Below, in pieces: positions 39,930 through 49,098 of a stretch of DNA of 64,000 nucleotides. Position numbers and translations under genes: made by a program. The notes below the pieces were generated by a model. It was not told where the DNA came from. It ran no database searches and saw only the letters and a list, made by a program, of their open reading frames with translations. The first letter of the stretch is position 1; each line of letters begins with the position of its first letter. This DNA is from Actinoalloteichus caeruleus DSM 43889 (GTDB lineage Bacteria; Actinomycetota; Actinomycetes; Mycobacteriales; Pseudonocardiaceae). The stretch is from NCBI RefSeq assembly GCF_000429185.2, contig NZ_AUBJ02000001.1, positions 5,270,001-5,334,000 of the forward strand, read 5' to 3'.

Positions 39930-41135
39930 GTGACCGGTTCCGTCATCGTCGCCGGAGCCCGCACCCCGATCGGGCGGCTGCTGGGTTCGCTCAAGGATCA
40001 GTCCGCCGCCCAGCTGGGCGGCGTCGCCATCAGGGCCGCGTTGGACCGGTCGGGAGTGACCCCCGACCAGGTCCAGTACGTGATCATGGGACAGGTGCTC
40101 ACCGCGGGAGCCGGGCAGATCCCCGCCCGGCAGGCGGCGGTCGCCGCGGGCATCCCGATGGACGTGCCCGCCCTGACCATCAACAAGGTCTGCCTCTCGG
40201 GGCTCGACGCCATCGCCCTGGCCGACCAACTCATCCGAGCCGGTGAGTTCGACGTGGTGGTGGCCGGCGGGCAGGAGTCGATGTCCCAGGCACCCCACCT
40301 CCTGCCGAACTCCCGGACCGGGACGAAGTACGGGGACGCCGTGCTCCGCGACCACATGGCCCACGACGGCCTCTTCTGCGCCTTCGACCAGGTGGCGATG
40401 GGGGAGTCGACCGAGCGGTACAACTCCCGGTACGGCCTGGCCCGCGCCGAGCAGGACGCCTTCGCGGCGGCCTCGCACCAGCGCGCCGCCGCCGCCACCG
40501 CCGCCGGGGTCCTCGCCGAGGAGATCGTCCCCGTCGAGCTCCCGGGACGTCGGGGCGCACCGGGCGTGGTCGTCGATCGTGACGAGGGCATCCGCCCGGA
40601 CACCACCGCCGAGGGCCTCGCGGCGCTGCGGCCGGCCTTCGCCACCGACGGGACCATCACGGCGGGCTCCGCCTCCCAGATCTCCGACGGGGCGGCGGCC
40701 GTGGTGGTCATGAGCCGGGCCAGGGCGGAGGAGCTCGGCCTGGAGTGGATCGCCGAGATCGGCCCGCACGGGGTGGTCGCCGGCCCGGACGCCAGCCTCC
40801 ACGAACAGCCTTCCCGGGCGATCGCGGCCGCCTGCCGGCGAGCCGGTGTCACCCCGGCCGATCTCGACCTCGTCGAGATCAACGAGGCGTTCGCGGCGGT
40901 GGGCCTGGTATCGGCGAGGGAGCTCGGCGTGGACCTGGACCGGGTCAACGTCAACGGGGGTGCCATCGCCCTCGGCCACCCGATCGGGATGTCCGGTGCC
41001 CGACTGGTCCTCCACCTGGCGCTCGAACTCCGGCGGCGCGGTGGCGGCCTCGGCGCCGCCGGTCTCTGCGGCGGGGGCGGGCAGGGGGACGCGTTGCTGC
41101 TGCGCGTCCCGGAGGCGGACCGGGCCGAGCGATGA
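39930..41135 (+). CDS. Acetyl-CoA acetyltransferase (thiolase)
   Basis: 401 residues. The nucleophile Cys is in [10 protein letters not shown], the active His in [10 protein letters not shown] and the second Cys in CGGGGQGDA. It condenses two acetyl-CoA or cleaves acetoacetyl-CoA in the cytoplasm. GTG at 39930 with GAGGGAG 7 bases upstream. The stop overlaps the meaB start (ATGA), so the two are coupled. Confidence 0.94.
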   Translation: MTGSVIVAGARTPIGRLLGSLKDQSAAQLGGVAIRAALDRSGVTPDQVQYVIMGQVLTAGAGQIPARQAAVAAGIPMDVPALTINKVCLSGLDAIALADQLIRAGEFDVVVAGGQESMSQAPHLLPNSRTGTKYGDAVLRDHMAHDGLFCAFDQVAMGESTERYNSRYGLARAEQDAFAAASHQRAAAATAAGVLAEEIVPVELPGRRGAPGVVVDRDEGIRPDTTAEGLAALRPAFATDGTITAGSASQISDGAAAVVVMSRARAEELGLEWIAEIGPHGVVAGPDASLHEQPSRAIAAACRRAGVTPADLDLVEINEAFAAVGLVSARELGVDLDRVNVNGGAIALGHPIGMSGARLVLHLALELRRRGGGLGAAGLCGGGGQGDALLLRVPEADRAER

Positions 41136-42100
41136 GCCACGCCGAGGTGGACGACCTGGTCCAGCGGGCGCGCGCGGGACAGTCGAGGGCACTGGGTCGG
41201 CTCATCTCCCTGGTGGAGGACGCCAGCCCTCGGCTGCGGGACGTGGCGGCCGAGCTCACGCCCCACACGGGACACGCCCGAGTGATCGGGCTGACCGGTC
41301 CACCGGGAGTGGGGAAGTCCACGTCCACCTCGGCGCTGGTCACGGCCCTGCGAGCCCAGGGGAGGACGGTGGGGGTCTTGGCTGTCGACCCCTCCTCCCC
41401 CTTCTCCGGTGGTGCGCTCCTGGGTGACCGGGTCCGCATGCAGGACCACGCGCTGGACCCGGGGGTGTTCATCCGCTCGATGGCGACGCGAGGTCACCTC
41501 GGCGGGCTCGCCTGGGCCACGCCGCAGGCGCTGCGCGTCCTCGACGCCGCCGGCTTCGACGTCATCCTCGTCGAGACGGTGGGCGTCGGGCAGTCGGAGG
41601 TCGACGTCATCTCCCTGGCGGACACCACCCTGGTCCTGCTGGCTCCCGGCATGGGCGACGGCATCCAGGCGGCGAAGGCGGGCATCCTCGAGGTCGCGGA
41701 CGTGTTCGTGGTCAACAAGGCCGACCGTGAGGGCACCGACCAGACCGTCCGCGAGCTCAAGCACATGATCTCCCTGGGCCGCCGGGAGAAGGAGGGGCCG
41801 AGTTGGCGTCCGCCGATCGTGCGGACCGTCGCATCCCGGGCGGAGGGGATGACCGAGCTCGTCGCGGCTGTCGACGAACACCACGACTGGATGCGGGAAC
41901 ACGGAGAGCTCAGTGCCCGGCGGCGGCGGCGAGCCGCCAGTGAGGTCGAGGCGATCGCGGTCGAGGAGTTGCGGGGCCGGCTGGGGGATGTGCGGGGCGG
42001 CTCCGCGCTGGTCGACCTCGCCGACCGGGTGCTGGCCGGGCGGACCGACCCCTACACGGCGGCGGACGAGCTGGTCGCGGGCCTGCGGCCACGGCGATGA
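41132..42100 (+). CDS. meaB: Acyl-CoA mutase-associated GTPase chaperone
   Basis: 322 residues. G3E-type GTPase: Walker [31 protein letters not shown] (switch region), [11 protein letters not shown] (Walker B) and base motif NKAD. MeaB guards adenosylcobalamin-dependent mutases and helps load the cofactor. The mutase it most likely serves in this window is the isobutyryl-type large subunit at 47296, 5 kb downstream. ATG at 41132 overlaps the thiolase stop. Confidence 0.93.
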   Translation: MSHAEVDDLVQRARAGQSRALGRLISLVEDASPRLRDVAAELTPHTGHARVIGLTGPPGVGKSTSTSALVTALRAQGRTVGVLAVDPSSPFSGGALLGDRVRMQDHALDPGVFIRSMATRGHLGGLAWATPQALRVLDAAGFDVILVETVGVGQSEVDVISLADTTLVLLAPGMGDGIQAAKAGILEVADVFVVNKADREGTDQTVRELKHMISLGRREKEGPSWRPPIVRTVASRAEGMTELVAAVDEHHDWMREHGELSARRRRRAASEVEAIAVEELRGRLGDVRGGSALVDLADRVLAGRTDPYTAADELVAGLRPRR

Positions 42101-42230
42101 GCCGCCCGCGCGTTCCGGACGTGTGACATCCCGGTTCCGGCCGGACCGAAGACGCGAACGGGCCGGCCGGGCGGTGCTCACCGGCGGGTGGCGGCGGTAG
42201 CCGCCCTGCTCAGATCCGCGGTCGAGCACC

Positions 42231-42562
42231 CGCTCACCCTCGCTTGCGCGGGGCTTACGCCATCGGCTCGAGGCCGAGCGTGTCGGCTACGGCTCACCCC
42301 CGCTTGCGCGGGGCTTACGTGACCTGGCCGTTGCCGACGAACGCGTTCACCGGCTCACCCCCGCTTGCGCGGGGCTTACTGCGCCGGGTCGGGGACCACG
42401 TCCACGTCGCCCGGCTCACCCCCGCTTGCGCGGGGCTTACATCGTCGCCTCCCAGCGTCCGGGGGCGATGGTCGGCTCACCCCCGCTTGCGCGGGGCTTA
42501 CGGCACCGTCACGGCCTGCCCCTCGAAGGCGTCCGGCTCACCCCCGCTTGCGCGGGGCTTAC
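42231..42562 (-). CRISPR. Type I-E-like CRISPR array, 6 repeats and 5 spacers
   Basis: 28-base repeats at 42231, 42291, 42352, 42413, 42474 and 42535. On the + strand each repeat starts GGCTCACCCCCGC, then TTG, and ends CGCGGGGCTTAC, with a CCCCGC/GCGGGG hairpin. Spacers are 32, 33, 33, 33, 33 bases, giving the 61-base period of type I-E. Compared with E. coli the transcribed strand would be minus. The leftmost repeat differs at two positions (C for G at 1, T for C at 10), as expected for the leader-distal end. No cas gene lies in the window. Confidence 0.95.
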
Positions 42563-42745
42563 CCTTCGCGACCAGCGCGAATGGAGTGCCGTTATCATTT
42601 CTTGACCTTGCGGCCTCGATGATCAGCCTACTCCCGCTCAGTCCCGTCGCGTGGTGGCACGCCGCCCAGAACGGATCGTCGCCGGCGCGGCCAGTCGGCT
42701 GCTCCTCCACCATCGTCCACGTCGCCCCTTGTTCCCGGTGCTCGT
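42563..42745 (-). promoter_or_regulatory. Probable CRISPR leader
   Basis: 183 bases between the last perfect repeat and the dinB stop. It holds an AT-richer block around 42590-42630 (TTATCATTTCTTGAC), unlike the flanking GC-rich DNA. Repeat orientation and the degenerate repeat at the other end both place the leader on this side, with transcription to the left. Confidence 0.5.
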
Positions 42746-44281
42746 TCACGAGCTCACGGCGTCGTGCTCCTGGCCGACGGGTGCCACCCACTCCATGACC
42801 GTCGTGGAACCGGCGGCCGGACCCGGGTGCGGCGTCCTCCCGTCCTCGACCGTCCGGGCCCGTGCCAGGTCGTTCCTCCTGCCCACGACGGGTAACCAGT
42901 CCAGGCTCGCGAGCGGGTCCGCGACGCGCAGCGCGGGGTCGTCCATCGCGAAGGTCCTGGCCGGTCCGGGCCCGGTCGTCCTGGTCTCGAACCGCACCGT
43001 CACCCTGCCGACCCCCGCTCCCTGCACCCACCCGTGCCCGTGCTCGGGGTGGCGGACGTCGTCACCCGCCGCCCAACCACGGCCGCCACGGTCACGACCG
43101 CCCGGGAGCGGGGCCGTGTCCGGTCGAGGGGTGGGTCCGGCGTCGGTCGCCTCGTCCGGTCCGGTCTCCTCGTCCGGGTGCGGCTCCGGGCCGGCGGTTG
43201 GCGGCGCGGGGAACAGGGACTCCTGCTCCGCCGTCGTCAGCCCAGCCAGGGACACCCCCACCAACCGGACAGGTGTGCCGGGAGGAACGGCGGAGCTCAC
43301 CAGTCGTCGGGCCATCGCGGAGAGCGACGACAGGTCCGAGGTGGCGGCGCGGACGGTCTCCGAACGGCTGACGGTGGCGAAGTCCGCGCTGCGGACCTTC
43401 ACCGTCACCGTCCTGGCGGCGCGGTGCGAGCGCACCAGCCTCTGGTGCGCGGCGCTCGTCATCGAGACGGCCGCGCTCTCCAGCGCGCCGCCGTCCACCA
43501 GGTCCGTGTCGAAGGTCGTCTCGGCGCTGACCTGCTTCACCTCGGCACGTTCCGCCACCGGCCTGGGATCCCTGCCGTGGGCGAGGTCGTGCAGCTCCCG
43601 GCCGACGGCCGTCCCGAGCAGCGCGGTGACGGTGGCGGGATCGAGGTCGGCGAACTCACCGAGCGTCTGCACCCCGATCCGCCGCAACTTGCCCTCGGAG
43701 ACCGGGCCGATCCCCCACAGCGCCCGGACCGGAAGATCACGCAGTACCGCGCGTTGCTCCTCCGGAGTTACCACGAGCAGACCGTCGGGCTTGGCCAGAT
43801 CCGAGGCGATCTTGGCCACCGACTTGCCCGAGCCGGCCCCGATCGAGGCCACCATGCCCACCTCGGAGTGGATGCGGGCACGCAGCTCGGCCAGGACGCG
43901 GCGCACCTCGTCGGCCTGGGCCCCGGCCAGCGAGCCGGGTTCGATGAACGCCTCGTCCAGCGAGACCTGCTCCGCCACCGGGCTGAACCGGCGCACCAGG
44001 TCGAAGACCCGGGCGCTGACGGCCTGGTAGACGGTGAAGCGAGGCGGGATGACGGTCGCCACCGGGCAGAGCCGCCTGGCGTGGGCCATCGACATCGCCG
44101 ACCGCGCGCCGTAGGCCCGGGCCTCGTAACTCGCTCCCGCCACGGTGCCCCGAGGCCCCGCACCGCCGACCAGCACGGGCGACTCCCGGAGGGTGGGGCG
44201 GGTCAGCTGCTCGACGGAGGAGAAGAACGCGTCCATGTCGAGGTGCGCCACCCACCGCCCGCTCCCGCTCGCCGTCACCAC
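42746..44281 (-). CDS. dinB: DNA polymerase IV, Y family
   Basis: 511 residues, translesion polymerase. Catalytic motifs HLDMDAFFSSVEQ and VSLDEAF carry the metal-binding Asp and Asp-Glu. SIGAGSGKSVAKIASDLAKP is the palm/thumb boundary segment, and GIGPVSEGKLRRIGV the helix-hairpin-helix. Beyond about residue 360 is a linker rich in Pro and Asp, then a domain DVRHPEHGHGWVQGAGVGRVTVRF of about 60 residues seen in other actinobacterial DinB proteins, ending without an obvious C-terminal clamp motif. GTG at 44281, alternatively 44278. The 3' end faces the CRISPR leader. Confidence 0.92.
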   Translation of the reverse strand: MVTASGSGRWVAHLDMDAFFSSVEQLTRPTLRESPVLVGGAGPRGTVAGASYEARAYGARSAMSMAHARRLCPVATVIPPRFTVYQAVSARVFDLVRRFSPVAEQVSLDEAFIEPGSLAGAQADEVRRVLAELRARIHSEVGMVASIGAGSGKSVAKIASDLAKPDGLLVVTPEEQRAVLRDLPVRALWGIGPVSEGKLRRIGVQTLGEFADLDPATVTALLGTAVGRELHDLAHGRDPRPVAERAEVKQVSAETTFDTDLVDGGALESAAVSMTSAAHQRLVRSHRAARTVTVKVRSADFATVSRSETVRAATSDLSSLSAMARRLVSSAVPPGTPVRLVGVSLAGLTTAEQESLFPAPPTAGPEPHPDEETGPDEATDAGPTPRPDTAPLPGGRDRGGRGWAAGDDVRHPEHGHGWVQGAGVGRVTVRFETRTTGPGPARTFAMDDPALRVADPLASLDWLPVVGRRNDLARARTVEDGRTPHPGPAAGSTTVMEWVAPVGQEHDAVSS

Positions 44282-44470
44282 CGGTCCATTACACCCCCTG
44301 ACCCCGACGGTGCCCCTCGAACGGGCCGGGCGGATCGATCCGGGGACGTGCCGGGCGGGTTGGTTTCGGCGGTGCTCCGAGGTGCGCGCCGGCCGGTGCC
44401 GGTCGCGTCGCGCCGCTCCGTTGGAAGGGGCGGGCGCGTTCCCGTCCGGGGGTGTCGGCCGCGCCCGGTC

Positions 44471-45511
44471 TCAGTCCTCGGGGGGAGGTGGCGTCTCCCC
44501 TGAGCCTCGGGGGATCAGCCGCACCGGCAGGACGACCCGTTGCGGCGGTGAACCGTCCCCCGCCATCCGGGAGAACAGCAGCTCCGCGCCCGTTCGTCCC
44601 AACTCTGGCACGTCCTGGCTGATGACCGTGATCGGTGGAGCCATCAGGTCGGCCAGCTCGAAGTCGTCGAAGCCGACCAGGGCGGGGCGGTGGGAACGGC
44701 CTCGGAGGGCGCGCAGCAGACCGACGGTGATCCGGTTGTTGCCGGCGATGACCGCTGTCGCCCTGGCCGCGCCGCCGCTGATGCGGGAGAGGCCGCAGGT
44801 CAGCGTGGTCTCGTCGTGCGGCCCCATGAAGACGAGCCGTTCGTCGAAGGGGAGGCCGGCTGAGGCGTGCCCCTCCCGGTAGCCGCGCACCCGTTCGCCC
44901 GCCGTGTAGATGTGGGGCGAGTCCCCGAAGAACGCGATCCGCCGGTGGCCGTGCCGCACCAGGTGGGCCACCGCCTCGGCGACACCGCCCTGGTTGTCCA
45001 CCAACACGGTGTCGGCGGCGATGTCCCCCGGCGGCCGGTCCAGGAACACGATGGGGGTGCCCGCCCGCATCTCCGGTACGAGGTAGCCGTGCTGGACCCC
45101 GGAGGGGACCAGCAACATCCCGTCGACCCGGCGGGAGCAGAACTCCAACGCCAGTTCGCGCTCCCGGACGTGGCTCTCGTCGGAGGAACCGGCGAGGACC
45201 TGGTGGTCGTGTTTCCTCGCCACCTCCTCGACCGCTCTCGTCACCTGGGAATAGAAGGGGTTGGCCACGTCCTCCAGCAACAGGCCGAGTGTTCCCGTCG
45301 CCGAGCCGCGACGCAGATTCCGGGCACCGAGATTACGGCGGAATCCGAGTTGATCGATTGCCGACAGGACGATTTCCGCGGTGGACGGATGTACTCCGGG
45401 CTCGTTGTTCACCACCCGGGAAACGGTTTTGATGCTCACGTCGGCCAGTCGTGCCACGTCGTTCATGGTCGCACGTCGGTGGCGTCGTAATCCCTCGGGC
45501 AAGGTCGTCAC
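44471..45511 (-). CDS. LacI-family transcriptional repressor
   Basis: 346 residues. N-terminal helix-turn-helix MNDVARLADVSIKTVSRVVNN and hinge LGARNLRRGSATGTLGLLLED, followed by a periplasmic-binding-protein-like sensor domain with FLDRPPGDIAADTVLVDNQGG and ALVGFDDFELADLM. The ligand is unknown; no sugar transport gene adjoins it. A near-palindrome 102 bases upstream may be its own operator. Sixteen residues precede the usual start MNDVAR; that ATG could be used instead. Confidence 0.88.
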   Translation of the reverse strand: MTTLPEGLRRHRRATMNDVARLADVSIKTVSRVVNNEPGVHPSTAEIVLSAIDQLGFRRNLGARNLRRGSATGTLGLLLEDVANPFYSQVTRAVEEVARKHDHQVLAGSSDESHVRERELALEFCSRRVDGMLLVPSGVQHGYLVPEMRAGTPIVFLDRPPGDIAADTVLVDNQGGVAEAVAHLVRHGHRRIAFFGDSPHIYTAGERVRGYREGHASAGLPFDERLVFMGPHDETTLTCGLSRISGGAARATAVIAGNNRITVGLLRALRGRSHRPALVGFDDFELADLMAPPITVISQDVPELGRTGAELLFSRMAGDGSPPQRVVLPVRLIPRGSGETPPPPED

Positions 45512-45612
45512 AGCTAGCTCATCTCACCCGGTAGACGCTTCGCTGTCAACAGTTCGACGGATCATCGGCCGGCTGGGCCCATTCCCGGCGACCGTTTACG
45601 CCAATAGCACAG

Positions 45613-45626
45613 CTTTATCGATTAAG
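45613..45626. promoter_or_regulatory. Candidate LacI operator
   Basis: CTTTATCGATTAAG is palindromic at six of seven base pairs and centred on CG, the form of LacI-family operators. It is in an AT-rich block upstream of the repressor gene at 44471-45511, so autoregulation is plausible. Confidence 0.4.
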
Positions 45627-45874
45627 TAGCTCCCGGGTTATGGCTGAGTGGGGCCTGAAGGGAAACCTCGCATTGCGTCAAGTCGTCACGCCAGCGGGTC
45701 GGAGAAAGTAGGGCGGTCAGCCGAATTCGTCCGACCCTGTCCTCGATAGCGGGAGCAATGTCGCCGGCCGGGGCGGGCCGACGGCGACCCGGTCGCCCGG
45801 TGACGTGGGGCACTGAGCACACTGGGGACCGCCGGGGTCGTCGCCCGGCGCCACCGAGCCCCAGGAGGAGTGCA

Positions 45875-46219
45875 GTGTTCACCACGCCGGTCGGTCGCTT
45901 CCGCCTCGCAGCCCTGGCGGAGGCCGCCTCCTGGGTCGGGCTGCTCGTCGGCATGTTCTTCAAGTACGTCGTGGTGCACAACGACGTGGGGGTGGCGATC
46001 TTCGGCCGGGTCCACGCGGTGCTCTTCATCCTCTACGTCGTCGTGGCCCTGGTCACCGCCCGCGCGTTGAGGTGGAACCTGGTGACCCTCTTCTGGGCGC
46101 TGGTGGCGAGCGTGCCCCCGCTGGGAACCGTGCTGTTCGAGCGCTGGGCCACCAGGAAGGGGAAGCTGGCCGACCCCGGCGCGGTCAGGGCGCCCCTCGA
46201 CGAGCGTGCCGCCGCGTGA
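45875..46219 (+). CDS. DUF3817 family membrane protein
   Basis: 114 residues with three transmembrane helices. FRLAALAEAASWVGLLVGMFFKY and the central RVHAVLFILYVVVAL are the conserved DUF3817 segments. The C-terminus is charged and cytoplasmic. GTG at 45875 has AGGAGG upstream. Function unknown; such genes often sit beside MarR regulators and acyl-CoA mutases in actinobacteria, as here. Confidence 0.85.
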   Translation: MFTTPVGRFRLAALAEAASWVGLLVGMFFKYVVVHNDVGVAIFGRVHAVLFILYVVVALVTARALRWNLVTLFWALVASVPPLGTVLFERWATRKGKLADPGAVRAPLDERAAA

Positions 46220-46225
46220 GGCGAC

Positions 46226-46747
46226 TCACCCCTCGGCCGGCTCGCGGCTGAAGTCCCCGTGCGCCAGCCGGACGCCGGTGAGTAGCTGGGTCAACTGGGT
46301 CATCTCCTGCTCGTTCAGGCCCCGCATCCCGAAGTTCACCGAGGTCACGGCGGTGGTGGCCGCCTCCATCCGTCCCCGCCCCGCGTCGGTGATCTCCACC
46401 AGCGTGGTCCGCCGGTCGGTGGGGTGCGGTGTCCTGCGCACCAGCTTGTCCCGTTCGAGCCGGTCGACGATGTTGGTGACGCTGGTGGGGTGCAACTGGA
46501 GCCGCTCGCCCATCACCCTCATCGGGAGGGCCCCCCGCCGGGAGAAGGTCAACAGCACCAGTGCCTCGTACCGGGCGAAGGTGAGGCTCAGGGGACGCAG
46601 CGCACCGTCGACCGCCGACTGGAGGAGCTGCTGCACCCGCATCACGCTGGTGACCGCGGCCATCGTGCTCGAGGGCCCGATGCGCGAGGCCCACAGTTCG
46701 GCGGCGCGCGCGATCGGATCGAACGGAAGTGGTTGCTGGGCGGTCAT
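46226..46747 (-). CDS. MarR-family transcriptional regulator
   Basis: 173 residues. Winged helix-turn-helix LQLHPTSVTNIVDRLERDKLVRRTPHPTDRRTTLVEITDAG (quoted in parts: LHPTSVTNIVDRLE, then TPHPTDRRTT wing) and dimerisation helices on both sides. ATG at 46747. The converging DUF3817 gene ends 6 bases from its stop, and it is divergent from the thiamine-binding-type gene. Inducer unknown. Confidence 0.9.
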   Translation of the reverse strand: MTAQQPLPFDPIARAAELWASRIGPSSTMAAVTSVMRVQQLLQSAVDGALRPLSLTFARYEALVLLTFSRRGALPMRVMGERLQLHPTSVTNIVDRLERDKLVRRTPHPTDRRTTLVEITDAGRGRMEAATTAVTSVNFGMRGLNEQEMTQLTQLLTGVRLAHGDFSREPAEG

Positions 46748-46754
46748 GACAACT

Positions 46755-46769
46755 GACGCTAGCAGCGTC
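46755..46769. promoter_or_regulatory. Candidate MarR operator
   Basis: Perfect inverted repeat GACGCT-AGC-AGCGTC, 7 bases upstream of the marR start, in the gap shared with the divergent gene at 46868. MarR proteins usually bind such short palindromes to control themselves and the neighbour. Confidence 0.45.
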
Positions 46770-46867
46770 GGAGGTGGGCCCGACCGCTTGGCGGGTCCCG
46801 GACCCACCGGGTAGCCCGGGAACGGAGGCGCCGGAACCGCCGGCGCCCGAACAGGAGGTGCGTGCTC

Positions 46868-47185
46868 ATGTTGGTCGCCTTCAGCGTCAGCCCCACGGGT
46901 GGTGCCAGGGGGGAGGAGAGCCCGGAGAGCGTCAGCGGCGCGGTGAGCGAGGCGGTGCGGATCGTGCGGGACTCCGGACTCCCGTACGAGCTGTCCTCGA
47001 TGTACACCACCGTTGAGGGGGAGTGGGATGAGGTCATGGACGTGGTCCGACGCGCCACCGACGCCGTGCTCGCGCGGGCGCCCCGCGCGTCCCTGGTCAT
47101 CAAGGCCGACATCCGCCCCGGTTTCACCGGGCAACTGCGGGCCAAGGTCGAGCGGGTGGAGCGCCGGTTGGCCGGGGAGGGCTGA
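46868..47185 (+). CDS. Thiamine-binding protein, MTH1187/YkoF family
   Basis: 105 residues. MLVAFSVSPTG and YELSSMYTTVEGEWDEVMDVVR are the conserved beta-strand and helix segments of this ferredoxin-like family (DUF77), whose characterised members bind thiamine derivatives. ATG at 46868 (a GTG lies two codons before it). It shares a 120-base control gap with marR. No TPP riboswitch signature was seen. Confidence 0.8.
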   Translation: MLVAFSVSPTGGARGEESPESVSGAVSEAVRIVRDSGLPYELSSMYTTVEGEWDEVMDVVRRATDAVLARAPRASLVIKADIRPGFTGQLRAKVERVERRLAGEG

Positions 47186-47295
47186 CCCGGGACGGCCGCC
47201 CCCGCCGCTCGGGCTGTGATCACCGCCGGTCGTCGGCACACTGATGACGGCGCACCGGGGTCCGTCGATCGACGCGGGCACGAGCGGAGGTCAGG

Positions 47296-49035
47296 ATGTC
47301 GGAACGCGGAACGGGGCGGGACCCCCGACCAGACGACCCCGAACCCGGCCGCCGGCGCTGGCGGGAGCGCTACGAGGCCGCCGCCGCCTCGGGCCGGGTC
47401 CCGGACGTCGACGTCACCACCCTGTCCGGAGTTCCGGTGCACCCCGTCTACGGCCCCCCGGAAGGGGGCGTCGTCCCCGGTTTCGACCGCATCGGTTGGC
47501 CCGGGGAGTTCCCGTTCACCCGGGGGCCTCACACGACGGGGTACCGGGAGAAGCCCTGGACGATCCGCCAGTTCGCGGGTTTCGGCACCGCGCGCCAGAC
47601 CAACGAGCGGTACCGGACGATCCTGGCCCAGGGGGGCGGCGGTCTCTCCGTGGCGTTCGACATGCCGACCCTCATGGGCCGAGACTCCGACGACGAGCGC
47701 GCGCGGGGCGAGGTCGGGCACTGCGGGGTGGCCGTCGACTCCGCCGCCGACACCGATCTGCTGTTCGAGGGCATCCCCCTCGACCAGGTCACCACCTCGA
47801 TGACCATCTCCGGGCCGGCGGTGCCCGTCTTCTGCATGTACCTGGTGTCGGCCGAGCGACAGGGCGTGGACGTCGGGGCGCTCAACGGCACCCTCCAGAC
47901 CGACATCTTCAAGGAGTACATCGCGCAGAAGGAGTGGCTCTTCGGGCCGGAACCACACCTCCGGCTGATCGGTGACCTCCTGGAGTACTGCGTGCGGAAC
48001 ACCCCCGACTACAAGCCCCTCTCGATCTCCGGCTACCACATCAGGGAGGCGGGGGCGACCGCCGCGCAGGAACTCGCCTTCACCCTCGCCGACGGGTTCG
48101 GGTACGTGGAACTCGGTCTCGCGCGCGGACTGGACGTCGACCGGTTCGCCCCCGGCCTCAGCTTCTTCTTCGACGCCCACATCGACTTCTTCGAGGAGAT
48201 CGCGAAGTTCCGCGCCGCGCGGCGGACCTGGGCCCGCTGGCTGCGCGACGTCTACGGTGCCACCACCGAGAAGGCGCAGCGGATGCGGTTCCACACCCAG
48301 ACCGCCGGCGTTTCGCTCACCGCCCAGCAGCCGGACAACAACATCGTCCGGACGGCGGTCGAGGCGATGGCCGCCGTGCTGGGCGGCACCAACTCCCTGC
48401 ACACCAACGCCCTCGACGAGGTGCTGGCCCTCCCCGGTGAGCGCGCCGCGCGGATCGCCCTCCGCACCCAGCAGGTCATCGCCGAGGAGACCGGGATCAC
48501 CAACGTCGCAGACCCCCTCGGCGGCTCCTGGTACGTGGAGGCCCTCACCGACAGGTTGGAGGAGGAGGCGGAACGGATCTTCGGTCGGATCCGGGACATG
48601 GCGGCCAGCGCCGTCCCGTCGGGCGAGCACCCGATCGGCGAGATGACCTCGGGGATCCTGCGCGGCATCGAGGACGGCTGGTTCGCCGGGGAGATCGCCG
48701 ACGCCGCCTTCGCGCACCAGCGGGCACTGGAACGGGGTGACCGGCGGCTGGTCGGGGTGAACCGCCACGTCGAACCCACCGAGGGGGATCTGGAGATCCT
48801 CCGGGTCAGCGACGAGGTCGAACGCGAGCAGCAGCGGGTCCTGGCAGCGAGGAAGACGGCCCGGCGGCAGCGCGTGGTGGCGGAGGCGCTCGCCGAGCTC
48901 GTCAGGGCGGCGCGCGGCGAGGACAACCTGATCGAGCCCATGTTGGCGGCGGTGCGGGCGGAAGCGACCCTGGGGGAGATCTGCGGTGCCCTCCGCGCCG
49001 AGTGGGGCGACTACACCGAACCGGCCCGGTTCTGA
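47296..49035 (+). CDS. icmA: Acyl-CoA mutase large subunit, isobutyryl-CoA mutase type
   Basis: 579 residues, TIM-barrel substrate domain only; the B12-binding domain is absent, so a separate small subunit is required. At the two positions that set acyl specificity it has Phe93 (IRQFAGFGTARQ) and Gln211 (YIAQKEWLFG), where methylmalonyl-CoA mutase has Tyr and Arg. This pair is known from isobutyryl-CoA mutase, which converts isobutyryl-CoA to n-butyryl-CoA. His in SISGYHIREAGAT is kept. ATG at 47296 with GGAGG 5 bases upstream. No small subunit gene lies in the window. Confidence 0.8.
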   Translation: MSERGTGRDPRPDDPEPGRRRWRERYEAAAASGRVPDVDVTTLSGVPVHPVYGPPEGGVVPGFDRIGWPGEFPFTRGPHTTGYREKPWTIRQFAGFGTARQTNERYRTILAQGGGGLSVAFDMPTLMGRDSDDERARGEVGHCGVAVDSAADTDLLFEGIPLDQVTTSMTISGPAVPVFCMYLVSAERQGVDVGALNGTLQTDIFKEYIAQKEWLFGPEPHLRLIGDLLEYCVRNTPDYKPLSISGYHIREAGATAAQELAFTLADGFGYVELGLARGLDVDRFAPGLSFFFDAHIDFFEEIAKFRAARRTWARWLRDVYGATTEKAQRMRFHTQTAGVSLTAQQPDNNIVRTAVEAMAAVLGGTNSLHTNALDEVLALPGERAARIALRTQQVIAEETGITNVADPLGGSWYVEALTDRLEEEAERIFGRIRDMAASAVPSGEHPIGEMTSGILRGIEDGWFAGEIADAAFAHQRALERGDRRLVGVNRHVEPTEGDLEILRVSDEVEREQQRVLAARKTARRQRVVAEALAELVRAARGEDNLIEPMLAAVRAEATLGEICGALRAEWGDYTEPARF

Positions 49036-49098
49036 CCCGGCCGCCTCCGGGAACCGGATCGCTGACCTCGCGGCGGGGGATCCGCGCTCCGTGCCAGG

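Noticed and set aside
42244-42798. Plus-strand ORF with a repeated RLRGAY-type peptide
   Set aside because: The peptide repeat is just the translation of the 28-base CRISPR repeats.
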